Assembly: GCA_034770075.1 (NCBI GenBank)
Contig: CM068380.1
Coordinates: 84,590,112 to 84,654,111 of the forward strand
Direction of reading: 5' to 3'
Source of the DNA: Aralia elata
Taxonomy: Eukaryota; Streptophyta; Magnoliopsida; Apiales; Araliaceae
Length of the DNA: 64,000 nucleotides
The notes under the pieces were generated by a model. The model was given only the letters and a program-made list of their open reading frames with translations, made no database searches and had not been told where the DNA came from. Each line of letters begins with the position of its first letter. Within the stretch, counting starts at the first letter, position 1. Below are positions 37,405 to 48,800 of the stretch, piece after piece. A program made the translations under genes and the position numbers.

Positions 37405-38726
37405 ATATTTTTATGCATAAAACAAAAACACATCTTTAAACTGCAAATCCGATTCACGATTCATCCGAGTTAACTCATTTTAAGTGATAATTAATTAATT
37501 AGTAAATTTGAACAATTATTATTATATTTAATACGATAACTAATAATTACAAATAATTTCACCTGAACCACAGGAAGAATATGAAAATATAGTAAAAGTT
37601 ATATGTAATAAAAGTATTTAAATTCCCTTTAATGAAGCTAAAATATGAAGTATTCTTTTTCGTTAAGAGTAATGACAGAGGTTTTAAATTTTTAATCTCA
37701 AATAGCATGATATTAAATATTTTAATGATAATTTATAGAATAGTCAACACATAAAATTTATCCATTTAATATTATAGTGACACGTCATTTGAGATCAAAA
37801 AAAATTTGAGATCACTTACATATTCCTTTTGTTAATTTGTATCATAAATATACATTCAAAAACATTCATGGCTCTTGCTTATATATATTTTTATTTAATG
37901 TATTATACATTTGTAAATATGATACCCATCGAAATTATCATCAATATTATATATGCATTGAAGATAATTTTGCAATATTATCAATAAAAAGTTATTAAAT
38001 GTTTGTGAAAAAAGTGATATAAATTAGTCCATACTTCGCACGGACTATCAAACTTGTGTTTATAAATTTTGCAAGAACTATTTTATCGAGGGGATGGAGT
38101 AGCTTTTTTGATTTCTGAGAATACTTTTTGCTTGCTAATTTAAGTAGGATAAATTAATAAATTAGAGTGATTAAATTTGATGTTTAATTGACAAGTTTAT
38201 TTTTGAATTTTGTAAATCCGATTTTTATATGTAAAAAGATACTTATTTGTTTTGATTTTCTTACCTTAAGTTCAAAAAAGTTGCAACTTTAACCATCATT
38301 TCTTCAATTTTAAAAACTCAGTTGTCAACCACCGTGACAAAAATGCAAAAAAAAAAGTATTTTAAGTTAAAATTACACCCATAGTATTTAAAATGAATAT
38401 ATAACAAGTAATGGCGAGTCTTTAATGGAAAATTTAGATGTTGAGCAACTACTCTGAATCGTGTTAAGGTCCGTATTAATTACCGTAAACAAATTGGAAA
38501 TGAAAGTAAAATCAGGGCAGGGCATAACAGGAAAGTCAATTTCATTAAAATCCCCACGTGTGAATCGTGTTGAAGTTGGCCTAAATTAAAGTAAAAATAA
38601 AAAAAACAAAAAACAAAATTGGAAAGTAAACTAGAATCAGGGCATAATAGGAAAGACAATTTCGTTTAAATCTTCACGTGAGTATATTTCCAGAAAAGGG
38701 AAAACAAAACAAACAAACAACTCATT
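37405..38726. other. Intergenic sequence between two Stowaway copies
   Basis: AT-rich, no gene. A direct similarity links 38490-38590 and 38600-38700 (GGCATAA-AGGAAAG-CAATTTC and TCACGTG words), suggesting a local duplication of about 110 bp. Confidence 0.5.
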
Positions 38727-38728
38727 TA

Positions 38729-38986
38729 TTCCCTCTGTCCCAAATTAATTGCATTTCTAGAACTTTTTAAAGTCAAATTGACTATTTTTAAAACTAATTT
38801 TTTTACTATTTTTGCTAACATATAGGTAAAGATATTATAACCAAAAGAAAGTATATACAATTTATTACTAATTTCAATTTTTATAATTTTAGAAATATAT
38901 TTATATATGCTTAATTATTAATTTTAAAAATAATTAATTTGACTTTAAAAAGTCCTAGAAAAGCAATTAATTTGGGACGGAGGGAG
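38729..38986. mobile_element. Stowaway MITE, copy 2 (258 bp)
   Basis: Same family and orientation as 37142-37402. The ends TTCCCTCTGTCCC and CTCCCTCCGTCCC have TA duplications at 38727-38728 and 38987-38988. The interior is nearly collinear with copy 1, with small indels. Confidence 0.93.
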
Positions 38987-39261
38987 TACACACTTGACCT
39001 ACATAATAACATGAGGCCGAGTCATTTACACACCTGACCTAGACCAAGGCAAGTAACCCGCTGTACCAAAAATGGCCCTTACATCCTGTGTAAGCAAGCT
39101 GACATCAATTATCCTATATCATGCCTGAAGGGATCATCATCTAATTCATACCTGGATTTTACACAGCTTAAAATACTTCGACAAAAGGAACAAGCTATAA
39201 AAAGAAAACAGAAAGAAAATAAATTTCTGAAGGGAACCAATCTCCTAAATACAAATATTTA

Positions 39262-42200
39262 CTACTGCTGCTGCTGAATTTTTTCTGATTCAAAGTCACC
39301 ATTATCTTCATACTTCTCCTCACTCTTCTGGTATATAGCTTCTTCTTGATACTGCAGCAGTAGAATATCATGATTCATTTAACTATACGACAACAGAAAA
39401 ATAAATAAGCAGAAAATAGTGAAGAGAGCATCCAAGTATAAAAAAGTAGCTCCCACAAATTAGTGTTTACATAAGTTGTAGAATAACATTATAGTAGAAA
39501 CATTAGATTAAACTGTGAAATTCAAAGACCACATACCGAAGAGTGACAAGCTGACATTAAACTATGTTAAGAGGCAAAAGGGTTCACAAGACATGCATGC
39601 TTTAACATTTAGGGAAAAATAACCAAGCACGTAAAGAGAAGATGAGCACGAAGATAGAGTACTTCATTATAAGCATACATCATACCATCCAATAGAAGTA
39701 AAGAAGTAAAAAATCAAACATGAAAATATGAAGTTGGGCTACTCCCAAATTACCAACTGCAGAAATATGAAGTTTGAATGCCAGCGGATAAGGAAAAAAC
39801 CATCTTGCTGAGAGAAAGAGGGGATGTAACATCTACACTAGCAGAATATTGTAAAGTAACGGTAGGGGTCTCAAATTTGGGGAACCAAATGGTAACTAGG
39901 AAGATAATTTACATATAAAGACATCTGACAAACTACACTAAAGCTAAAGCATAAACTGATTAGCAAGGTCTACATTTCATCCATGAGCTACATATAATAC
40001 TTCGCTTCAAAACAACTCTACATTTCATCCATGAGATGAAGACATATAAAGACACCTGACAAACTACACTAAAGCTAAAGCATAAACTGATTAGCAAGGT
40101 CTACATTTCATCCATGAGCTACATATAATACTTCGCTTCAAAACAACTCCAATAATTAATTAAAATTTGATGTTACCTGACTGTCCCTAATAACTCTTCC
40201 GCCGTCAGCTGAGGTCACTTCTTGAATAGTTATGATCTTATCAACATATACAGTGGTCTCCTTGGCACATTTTGGAGTTTGGTTGAATGACATGACTGCA
40301 TGATCTTCCCCCGACGTATTTATTTGTGTTGGTATCACACTAAAAGAAATTAGCAGGAAACAAATAAATCATATTCTTACTTCGATAAAAAGACTTAAAA
40401 GAATGAATAAAAATTCATAACTATATCAATACAACAAATAAGTTAGGATAAAACAGAGTTCAATTGAACAGGATTAAAGATGTACCTGGGGGTAATTGTC
40501 TCGTCTGACTGCCTCATTTTTTTATTACTCTGTGTTTGCTCTAGCAGAGTAGTAGCACATCGTTTGAGCCATGAGAAAGGAGTAGGAAGAGGAGGAGAGG
40601 TAATTGCTGATCTTTTTCCAGAAGAAGCATCAAATTCATTACCAGCATCATTTTGTTTGCAACCTAAATTCAAGTCAGTCTGCTGCTTCAGAAATCTTTT
40701 TGCCACAACCCTTTGTTTGCTAGATCGTAAGTCAGGCTGATGAATATCAGTTAAAACAATACGATCTGGGACAACTTTCAAATCTTCCAATTGCTTCAGG
40801 TGCTCAATCTGTGCAAGAATCTCTTCTCTATCAGCACGTAATAATTCCCTTTGTTTCTCCAGTTTCTGCCTCTGCACCTTAAGTTCTTCAATGGAATCAT
40901 TCAGCTCTGCCCATTCCTTGTTTCTTCTTTCACGATCCAAATTGATCTCTTTTCTCTCACTATCAAGTCTATTCATTTCTAAATTAACTTGTTCTGTTTC
41001 TTTTGCCAATGTTTCCCTTAGTGAAGTAATATGCTGCAATTCTTTCTTCTTCTCTTCCTCAAAGGCTCTCTCTCTTTCCCTTAAATAATTTTCTATTTCT
41101 TCACGCCTCTCATCAATACGATTTTCTAGCTCCTTTCTCTGCACCTCAATATCTAGCAAGAAATCTGAACGTTCTTTCTGAATCTTACTGAACCACTCCG
41201 AACGCTCATGCTCCATTTCACTCATGAATGCTCCCCGATCTTGAGAAAGTGACTCATTGTCACGTTGATACTGATCCAGCATCACATCCTTCTCTAATTT
41301 AAGGTTATTCCGCTCATCCTTGAGAAGCTTGGAAAGGACTTCTCTCTCTTCAGCGATACATTTTGCTTCCTTTTGCAACTCTTTTCTTTTCTCATCAATG
41401 GATTGCCACTCAGTTTCGAACTTTAGCTTCAGTTCATTCATCTCATCAGCCTCAACCTCAAGTTCATACTTTTGGGCTCTAACTATTTCAATTTCTTCTT
41501 TAAGTTTCAATTCAAGCATCAATAGCTCGCTAGTTTCACTTTTCATGGCCTCCACTTTCTCTTCTACATGATGAATTTGTTTCTTTTCGTTCTCCAGTAC
41601 ATCCAAAGACTTCTGAAGGTCAGCCTCCTTGCTGTTGATCTCCTCTTTTTCTTTCTGCAAGAACGCTTCCTTCAACTCAACCTCTCTTTCAGCAGCATGG
41701 AGACTATTCTCTTTTTGCTCCAGTGAATTAGATCTCTCTGTTAAATCCCTATCTTTATCGATCAACTTTCTGGACTGAATCTCCAGATCATGTTCTCTTT
41801 CCAAGATCAACTCTTCTCGTTGAAGAAGGTCTACCTCTCTCAACTCCCAATTCCTCCTCTTGGTCTCAATCTCATCTTCAACCAATTTATGCTTCATTTC
41901 CAACTCTGCTTCTAATTCAGTTTTTTTGGTTATCAGAGAAGCTTCATGATTAGCCATTACCTGCTGAATTGCATCCTGTGTTGTTCATTAGGAAGCAGGA
42001 TTAGAAGAATTGCACAAGTGATCGGAAAAATCTCTTGTTGTAACAATCAACAAATATGAATAATATGTACTCACAGACTCCTTGATTACAAGCTTCTCTT
42101 GTAGAACAAGTAGCTCTTCCTCTTTCTTCATAAGCTCACATTCCCTTTTGATAACAGCCTGCTAGCACTCAAAAGAAAAACAAAATTACAGATGCTCATA

Positions 42201-44496
42201 AGAAAAAGTCGCAGCCAAAAACAAAAATACATTACACTTGAAAATTTAAAAATATGAATTTCATAAGAACCTCCTCTCTTAATGACAAGGAAGATGCCTT
42301 TAACTCCACAGTGGATTTTTCCTCACATAAGCCTTGAAGGTCCTTCTCGAATTTAGATTTTGAAGCCTCCAACTCCGTCTCAAGCCGATTCAATTCCTGA
42401 GTTCTGTCAAAAATGTAACTCTCCCGTTGGTTTAGCAAAGCTTGCCCATCAAGTAATCTTTCTTGTGATTGCTGCAGAGTTTTCAGTCTTCCACATAAAG
42501 ATTGCCTCTCAAGAAGAATCTCTTTCTCTGTAGAGTCGCAACTAACAGATGGAAAAAAAAAGCATATGCATTACTTCCCCAAAAAATAATCACTGGTAGA
42601 TGACACACATGCACAACTAGAAATGATTAATAGGAGACTCTAGGAGGTAAGGCATTATACATGTACAATTATTAAAATTTATATAGAAAGGCGAATTTCT
42701 CTCTACATTGAGAATGGATTTAACTTTGATTCTATGACGAAGCATCACAAGATCCAAGTATTGGTTTTATTATAGAAAAAAGGCCCAAAACATGTTAAAA
42801 AATTACAAGCATTGGAAAGTGAATAGAACATATAGTAGGGAATGGGTTTTTTAGCTTCTCCAGAAACATTGCTATCACCACCTCTCAGATAAACTTTGTG
42901 TTGTCCATGATGGATTGAATCTAGTGATCCGACTTCAGTTAGCTAACCTATAAATTGAATTAAATCCAAAGCTGCTCTGCTTTTACTAGCAAAGTTTGAT
43001 ATCTCTATGCATCAATATGCTTATGGTTTGCATGTCTTTGTAGAGGAAGTTCAGGGGGATGACCCCGAACCATGCCTACTGGTGAAACCACACACACACG
43101 CGCATACATCAAGAAACACACACACATATAGATGTGTGTGTGTGTGTGTGTTTCTTGATGTATGTGTGTATTGTACTGATGACATTGACTAGAAATTGAA
43201 GAATTAGCAAATGACATGGTGAAGACATACTCAGATTTAAACGATATTAAACGCCTCCTAAGATCATCTTCACGTGCTTCAACTTCATGTAACTTTCTTT
43301 CAGCAGCATGGTGATACCGACTGGCTTCTGCTTCCAAAGATTCCGCGGCGTTCATTTTTGCTTCAGCCTCAGTGAACTTCTTCAAAGCATCCTCCATCAT
43401 ACTCCGTACTTCAGCCAATTTACTGTCTGTTGAGACCTTTGCCTCAGCAGATTCCAGGCGTAGCTCATGCAATGACTTCTCAATCTAAATAAATCCTAAA
43501 TTAGCAACAAATATGACACACCAAAACAATAGTAAAAAAATAATAATAATAAATTAAACAAAGTATACATTTGCAATACATTCTCTCTCAATTCCAAGAG
43601 CCTTTTTCAGATTATCTTCCCGTTTCTTTGCTTCTACCAGTGCAGATGAATGTGCAGCTTGGTCACGTTTATACATTAACTCCACTGATTCAGCAGTGGC
43701 TTTACTTTCCTCAAACTTGGAAACCCACTCCTTTCTTTCCATAATGAGAAGTCCCATTTGATACTGATGATCATATATCTACATGGAAATTAAGCAACAA
43801 AGACACTGAAATAAGAAGGGTGCCCTAGTAATAAAGAAATACAAATATAATACACACACACACAGCGATAAAGAAGAAAGTCCATTTATAATCAATCCCT
43901 GAAAACATTAAAAGAGCCCTAACTTTTACTTTACAAAAGCACGTTTCTTTATATAAAAATATATCAAATGATCAATTTAGTAGAGTATAAGTTGTAGAAA
44001 ACTTGCCCAAGATTGACGCGCACCATAAATAAAGATACTACGCAAACTGACTAAAATTATCTTCTTTTGTCCCCTTCTTACTGCTTCTCATATTGGAAAA
44101 ATAACTTATCAAAAGTAACAACCAATCCAATTCAGATCAGTAGAATAATCAATATAAACAAATAAATTTATGATGACCCATATTATAAACGGATTCCCAT
44201 TAATGCATCAAAGGCACCCAAAATAAAAACATCATGTACAAATGTGAAAATCAAATAACGCAATTAAAAAGAAGCTTTAAGTGTACGTGAGAGTGATTTG
44301 GAGAGACCTCAGCTTCAAGCTTTGCAATATAGGCAATGAGGGAAGATTTGTCCCTGCGCTGGATGGAATCTTGGTGGAAACCGGCGTCTCGAAGGCGTTT
44401 CCAGATTGCATCATCGCTTACAGGGGTTCGCAAAACCCTAGAAGAGGAAGCTGGAGTATTTTCAGTAGGAGTGACGGCAAATTGGGGACTCGCCAT
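39262..44496 (-). CDS. CRWN4: Nuclear matrix constituent protein / CROWDED NUCLEI protein, CRWN4 (NMCP2) type
   Basis: CRWN/NMCP proteins are plant lamin analogues at the nuclear periphery that set nuclear size and shape. Eight coding exons: 44496-44308, 43778-43569, 43484-43231, 42541-42271, 42158-42075, 41975-40486, 40339-40177 and 39351-39262; 916 residues. The head reads SDDAIWKRLRDAGF, RRDKSSLIAYIAKLEAE and QMGLLIMERKEW, the signature of the family. Residues about 60 to 720 are continuous heptad-rich coiled coil (KEEEL, LEREHDLE and similar). The basic, Pro-containing tail has PPLPTPFSWLKRCATTLL, the conserved C-terminal motif, followed by SNKKMRQSDETITP. The long CRWN1-type acidic tail is absent, which with the length favours the CRWN4 group. 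The start ATG at 44496 gives MASPQFAVTPT; an in-frame TTG two codons upstream is not a start. The last exon ends in four Gln codons. Confidence 0.95.
39911..40149. repeat. Segmental duplication in the last CRWN intron
   Basis: 39911-40016 and 40042-40149 are nearly identical (ACATATAAAGACA-CTGACA through CTTCGCTTCAAAACAACTC). The intervening 25 bp repeats the word TACATTTCATCCATGAG again. The offset is 131 bp. The second copy ends just before the acceptor side of exon 7 coding sequence at 40177. Confidence 0.9.
43089..43169. repeat. CA/TG hairpin in a CRWN intron
   Basis: The left arm (CACACACGCGCATACATCA, then AGAAACACACACACA) and right arm (TGTGTGTGTGTTTCT, then TGATGTATGTGTGT) are inverted copies around ATATAGAT. 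The unique ACATCAAGAAA core within both arms shows this is a real palindrome and not two chance microsatellites. It lies in the intron between exons 3 and 4. Confidence 0.85.
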
Positions 44497-45831
44497 CGAC
44501 AAACCCTAGACCTATTTGAATCGATGAATTGAGTTGAGTTCTTTATCTAAGTTTTTGAAACAATTAGTAATGATTCCTTTGTGGGTGGTGTCCTCGATTT
44601 TCCCTCTCCGCTTTTTTCCTCCAAAACCTTTTGTATTCTCCCTATATATGTATGCATGTGCGCGCTCTGAGACTGAAAAAATAATAAGAGCTGTTGAATT
44701 GAAAGTTGAAAGTGAAAGGGTACTACCGTACAAGTTGTTGGGTTTGGTTTACTGGAAGTAAAGAGAGAAGAGGAAGAGCAGCTTAAATACGACGACGTTG
44801 ACAGGTTCGGATATCCGTGAAAGTCGCCAAGTCTGTCATTGCCTTGATAATTTTCACTCCAGTGTATGGGTGGAGTAAATTTCAAATTTTGAAAACAATT
44901 GCCACCAATATAAATTCTCTCACTTTACATAAACCTGAATCCAAGTGGAAAATAATTTATATGTCAATTAAGTTAAAATTAATTATTTTGATTAAATTTT
45001 TGTCGAGTATAAATTGCATGAAGATAAAAGTGATAAAAATGTGACTTTTTTTATTATCTGTATCCGTTATTATTTAATATCGACATAATTTTATTTCAAA
45101 ATACAACAACTGCAAAAATTCCTATTTCCTAATAACAGATCAGGATTGCCATGTGCACCAACTCCAATTTCGTGTTCCAATAAAATTACTATTCCCTCGG
45201 TTCGGAAAAATAAGTTATAGTATTTGCCATTTTCTTTTTAAAAAAAATTCCTTTTTTTCTTGATATACTTGCATACTATTTTTCACCGTACTATAAAATG
45301 ACGAAATATCTTCAAAATATCATCGTCATTTCATTATCATGCTATTGACTTCTTCCTCTTTTATTCTCGCTTGAAAGAAATGATGCAATACAGAAATCGC
45401 TCACAAGCCTTGTTAGTAAAAGCTTAATATTGATTTCCATTTTAAAGTTTTATATTTCAGATCATCATCTTATTTCATAGCAAGCTTATTCATGTATTCT
45501 TGTACATTTTGTTAATAAAGAACCCAATTTCCTACCGCAAAATAAGAAGAAAGGGGGAAATGAGAGCACTAGTGAATTTTGCCTATATGCAATTTTGCAC
45601 AAATAAAGTATCTGCCTGACTAAATTACTTCAAAAGAAAACTGGATGTAAAAAGAGTACATGAAGTAGATAACCCAGTGATCAGGAGTTTGTATTTACAT
45701 TGTCCTATTGTGTGCTAGAAGCAACCAAAGTTGATGACCAGTCATGTCCGGAGCAGATTAAACTCCTTCCCCACAGTTATTTGGTAACAGAAAAAAGTCG
45801 AGGTGCGAAGGTGCTACACAGAGATCAATCT
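44497..45831. other. Intergenic: CRWN promoter side and S28 peptidase 3' flank
   Basis: The part beside 44497 is the 5' flank of the minus-strand CRWN gene; the part beside 45831 is the 3' flank of the peptidase gene. No other gene is recognised; short ORFs here are noise. Confidence 0.5.
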
Positions 45832-48800
45832 TCATATGTCATGAAATCCCTTCCCGTCCTTGTATAATTCTATCCAACCTTCAATCAGCTTGATTTCTGT
45901 TGCTCTCTGGTCCACCAACCAACCAGGATCCTCGGCAGTTGCTGCTCGCAAATCTATGTGATGGGCCCCTGAGAAACAGTGAAATGTGCAAGTCGCTTCA
46001 GGACAAAAGATCAATACATTCTTTTAAATTGCATCACTCCAGCAGAGTGAAAATCACCATGCCAATGCATTTACAGGTCATGGGTTCAGATATTGCTATG
46101 AGCTTGTAAGAAAGAATGTTTTGAGAAATACTATCTGGCATATAGTGGATGCTTCCTGGCATATAGTGGATGCTTCAAAAGCAATGTTGAGAGGTACATT
46201 CAATGGGATTTAATCTACCCTTGTATGCCAAAAGATTTAATTTTACTGGACTAGAATTTATTTAAGAACGATGCGAAAAGGGAGGAAGATAAGAAACATA
46301 ATATACTATTCCAAGGTAAACAAACCAGTTGAAAATATAGCTAAATTAGTTATTAGTTAACCATATGGTGATTATCAGCTATTGCTTACGTTTACTTTTG
46401 TGGCTTATGATTAGGACCAACAAGTTTATAGGTGTGAATATCACTGATAGATTTACTTCATAAGTCGAAACAGCTAACATATTCAAGACCACCAAAAGGT
46501 GGAAACCTCTATGTACACGTGGAGTATATAAAAACACTGGGCAGATAGATGCAAGTCAAAACAAAGGAATATTGCTTCACCAGGAACACTAAATATGGCA
46601 ATTTTAAGAATGAGGCATGCACATTACAGAGTTACCTTTTTCTGTAACAAGAGCAACAATACTTTCGGATATATCCTCCAAAACACTGCAGATATTGTTA
46701 AATTTGTCAAAACTCAATAATGTTTTATAATAAATACCACCCATATATGCTGAGTAAAAGGGGTCACCTGCCACCACTCCAAGGATCTAATAGGCCATTT
46801 GAGAATATAATGTTACTTCCAAACATCTTCAGAGCAGCTCTAAAATCCTTCACAAGGAAAGCATGAAATCAATTGACAAGGTAAGAGAAATTAATGGTCT
46901 TCACGTTCAGTGGTGCCATACCCAAAAGGAAGCCAGAAGAAGTAACTTTGCTTTGTAATGTTACTGGTAAGTGGTAACTTAGAGGAGGCAACTAGAAATG
47001 AAGATGAAACTCCACTTCCAATGAGGAAGTAAGTGTATGAATATAACAGTGGCCCTTTGTATTGAAGATTATATGAGACATACATCAATATTTAGCAATT
47101 GAGCAGAAGTTACACTAAAAAGAAATTCAACACAGCATTCTCTTACATGTCCACCGAATTCGGTTGTAATCCATGTAGGCCGCGGTTTGACACTAAAATC
47201 TTCCCAGCACTCCTCTTCATAATCAGTGTAGTTATACTTATATTCTGGAAACATGCTAGTGTCCTTGTTACTAGACATTGGCATGACCATTTCAGTGCAT
47301 GCCTGCAAAATGTAAACAAAAACAATTCGAAAGCATCTTAATGACGTTTACAATTCTAGCAAAATCTCAAGGGAGAATTTTAGCTACTTATATTAATTAA
47401 AATGAAACCAGAAAGATCTGTATGATAAAGCTTGCTGACCTGCCAGTTCCAGCCATCCTCGCCGTGAGGGTCATCATCCAGGTTAAAGCAGTCAGCTGCT
47501 CCAGTGTAATTGTAATATATACTTAATCCTTCAAATATGCGCTCCAGAACACTAGTCCCATCTGGACAACTGTCAATTTTTTTGCACACCTAATAATGAA
47601 AAGACTAAATAAATAAGAAAATGTAGTACAAAGAACAATTTATAAAGTAACTACATGCTTTTTTTTACTAGAAAAGAGTTGGTACATTACGAATATAGAT
47701 AATATACAACTTGAAGACAGATTCTAGTATTAAAAGGAAAGTCAACAGAAGTTAAATTCTTCACCAACGAAACAATTGTACAACAACTCCAAAAAGTTTA
47801 AAGGGACAAGGAGTTCAAAACTCTTTAATAAATAGAAATAAAAGGAAAATACTCAAAATAGAGTAGCTCTTCAATCTCTACAAAGATCAGACTCAAAAAT
47901 GCCCCTAATGGTACCCATTACAAAGGCGCAAAGAGAAGCTAGCAATATGATCAAAACTCGTAGCAAATGAATTAAGGAACAAACTATTTCACATAAAAGC
48001 CGAGCAATATTTTCATTCCAAATTCCCAAAGAACTGAAAAGGTTGCACACATACAATGCTTCTCTCCAAAACCTTTGAGCCAAGCAAACAGCAAATCCAC
48101 CACCAAAACAGGACACACCCACTCCTCCCCCGACACAGCAAATATAGATTTCCACAAACTCTAAGTAACATAACAATGTAGGAATAAATGAATATGTGTA
48201 CGATCAAACAGAAAATTGCAAGCTTCTAAACTAACCTTCAAGAGTATCACAATTAACATCAATAGTTTTCTTAAGAACTTTCAAAACCATTCCAAAAGGG
48301 TAGTAAAGTAAATAAAACAATCTTTATAAGTTTCCTTTCTAAAGTGACTTTACTTATTGGGGCATCCCAAAGCTGGAAACTAGGTCATTAGTTTTGCGAC
48401 AGAGGGAGTAATCAAGAAAATAAATCAAAGAGACTGACTGAATCTGAAAACGTGTCTTAACACGGGTCATTATAAATACCAAGTCCAACTAACCTCTTTT
48501 ATTGGATTTCCAGGCAAAGGCATAAGAAACTCCGTAGGATAAGGATAGTTTGCCATCGCCAAAGAAGTATAAGCAGAATCCCACCAGTTAGAAAGTTCTT
48601 CAATACTCTTCAGTTCCCTGACATATTCATCTTAGTAGATTAGGCTCACTAACCATACAAGTAAATCTGAATGAAGCGACGACTGCAAGAACTTTTCTAA
48701 CATAATGATGATGCTACCTAATAAAAGAACAACAGATATACATGGGAATGGAAAACCACACAGCAAGCACATGTACTTACCGACACAAGCGGAAAGTCTT

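Noticed and set aside
40480..41571. Plus-strand ORFs opposite the large CRWN exon
   Set aside because: Ser/Phe/Leu-rich antisense readings of coiled-coil codons (GAA, AAG, GAG), a common artefact.
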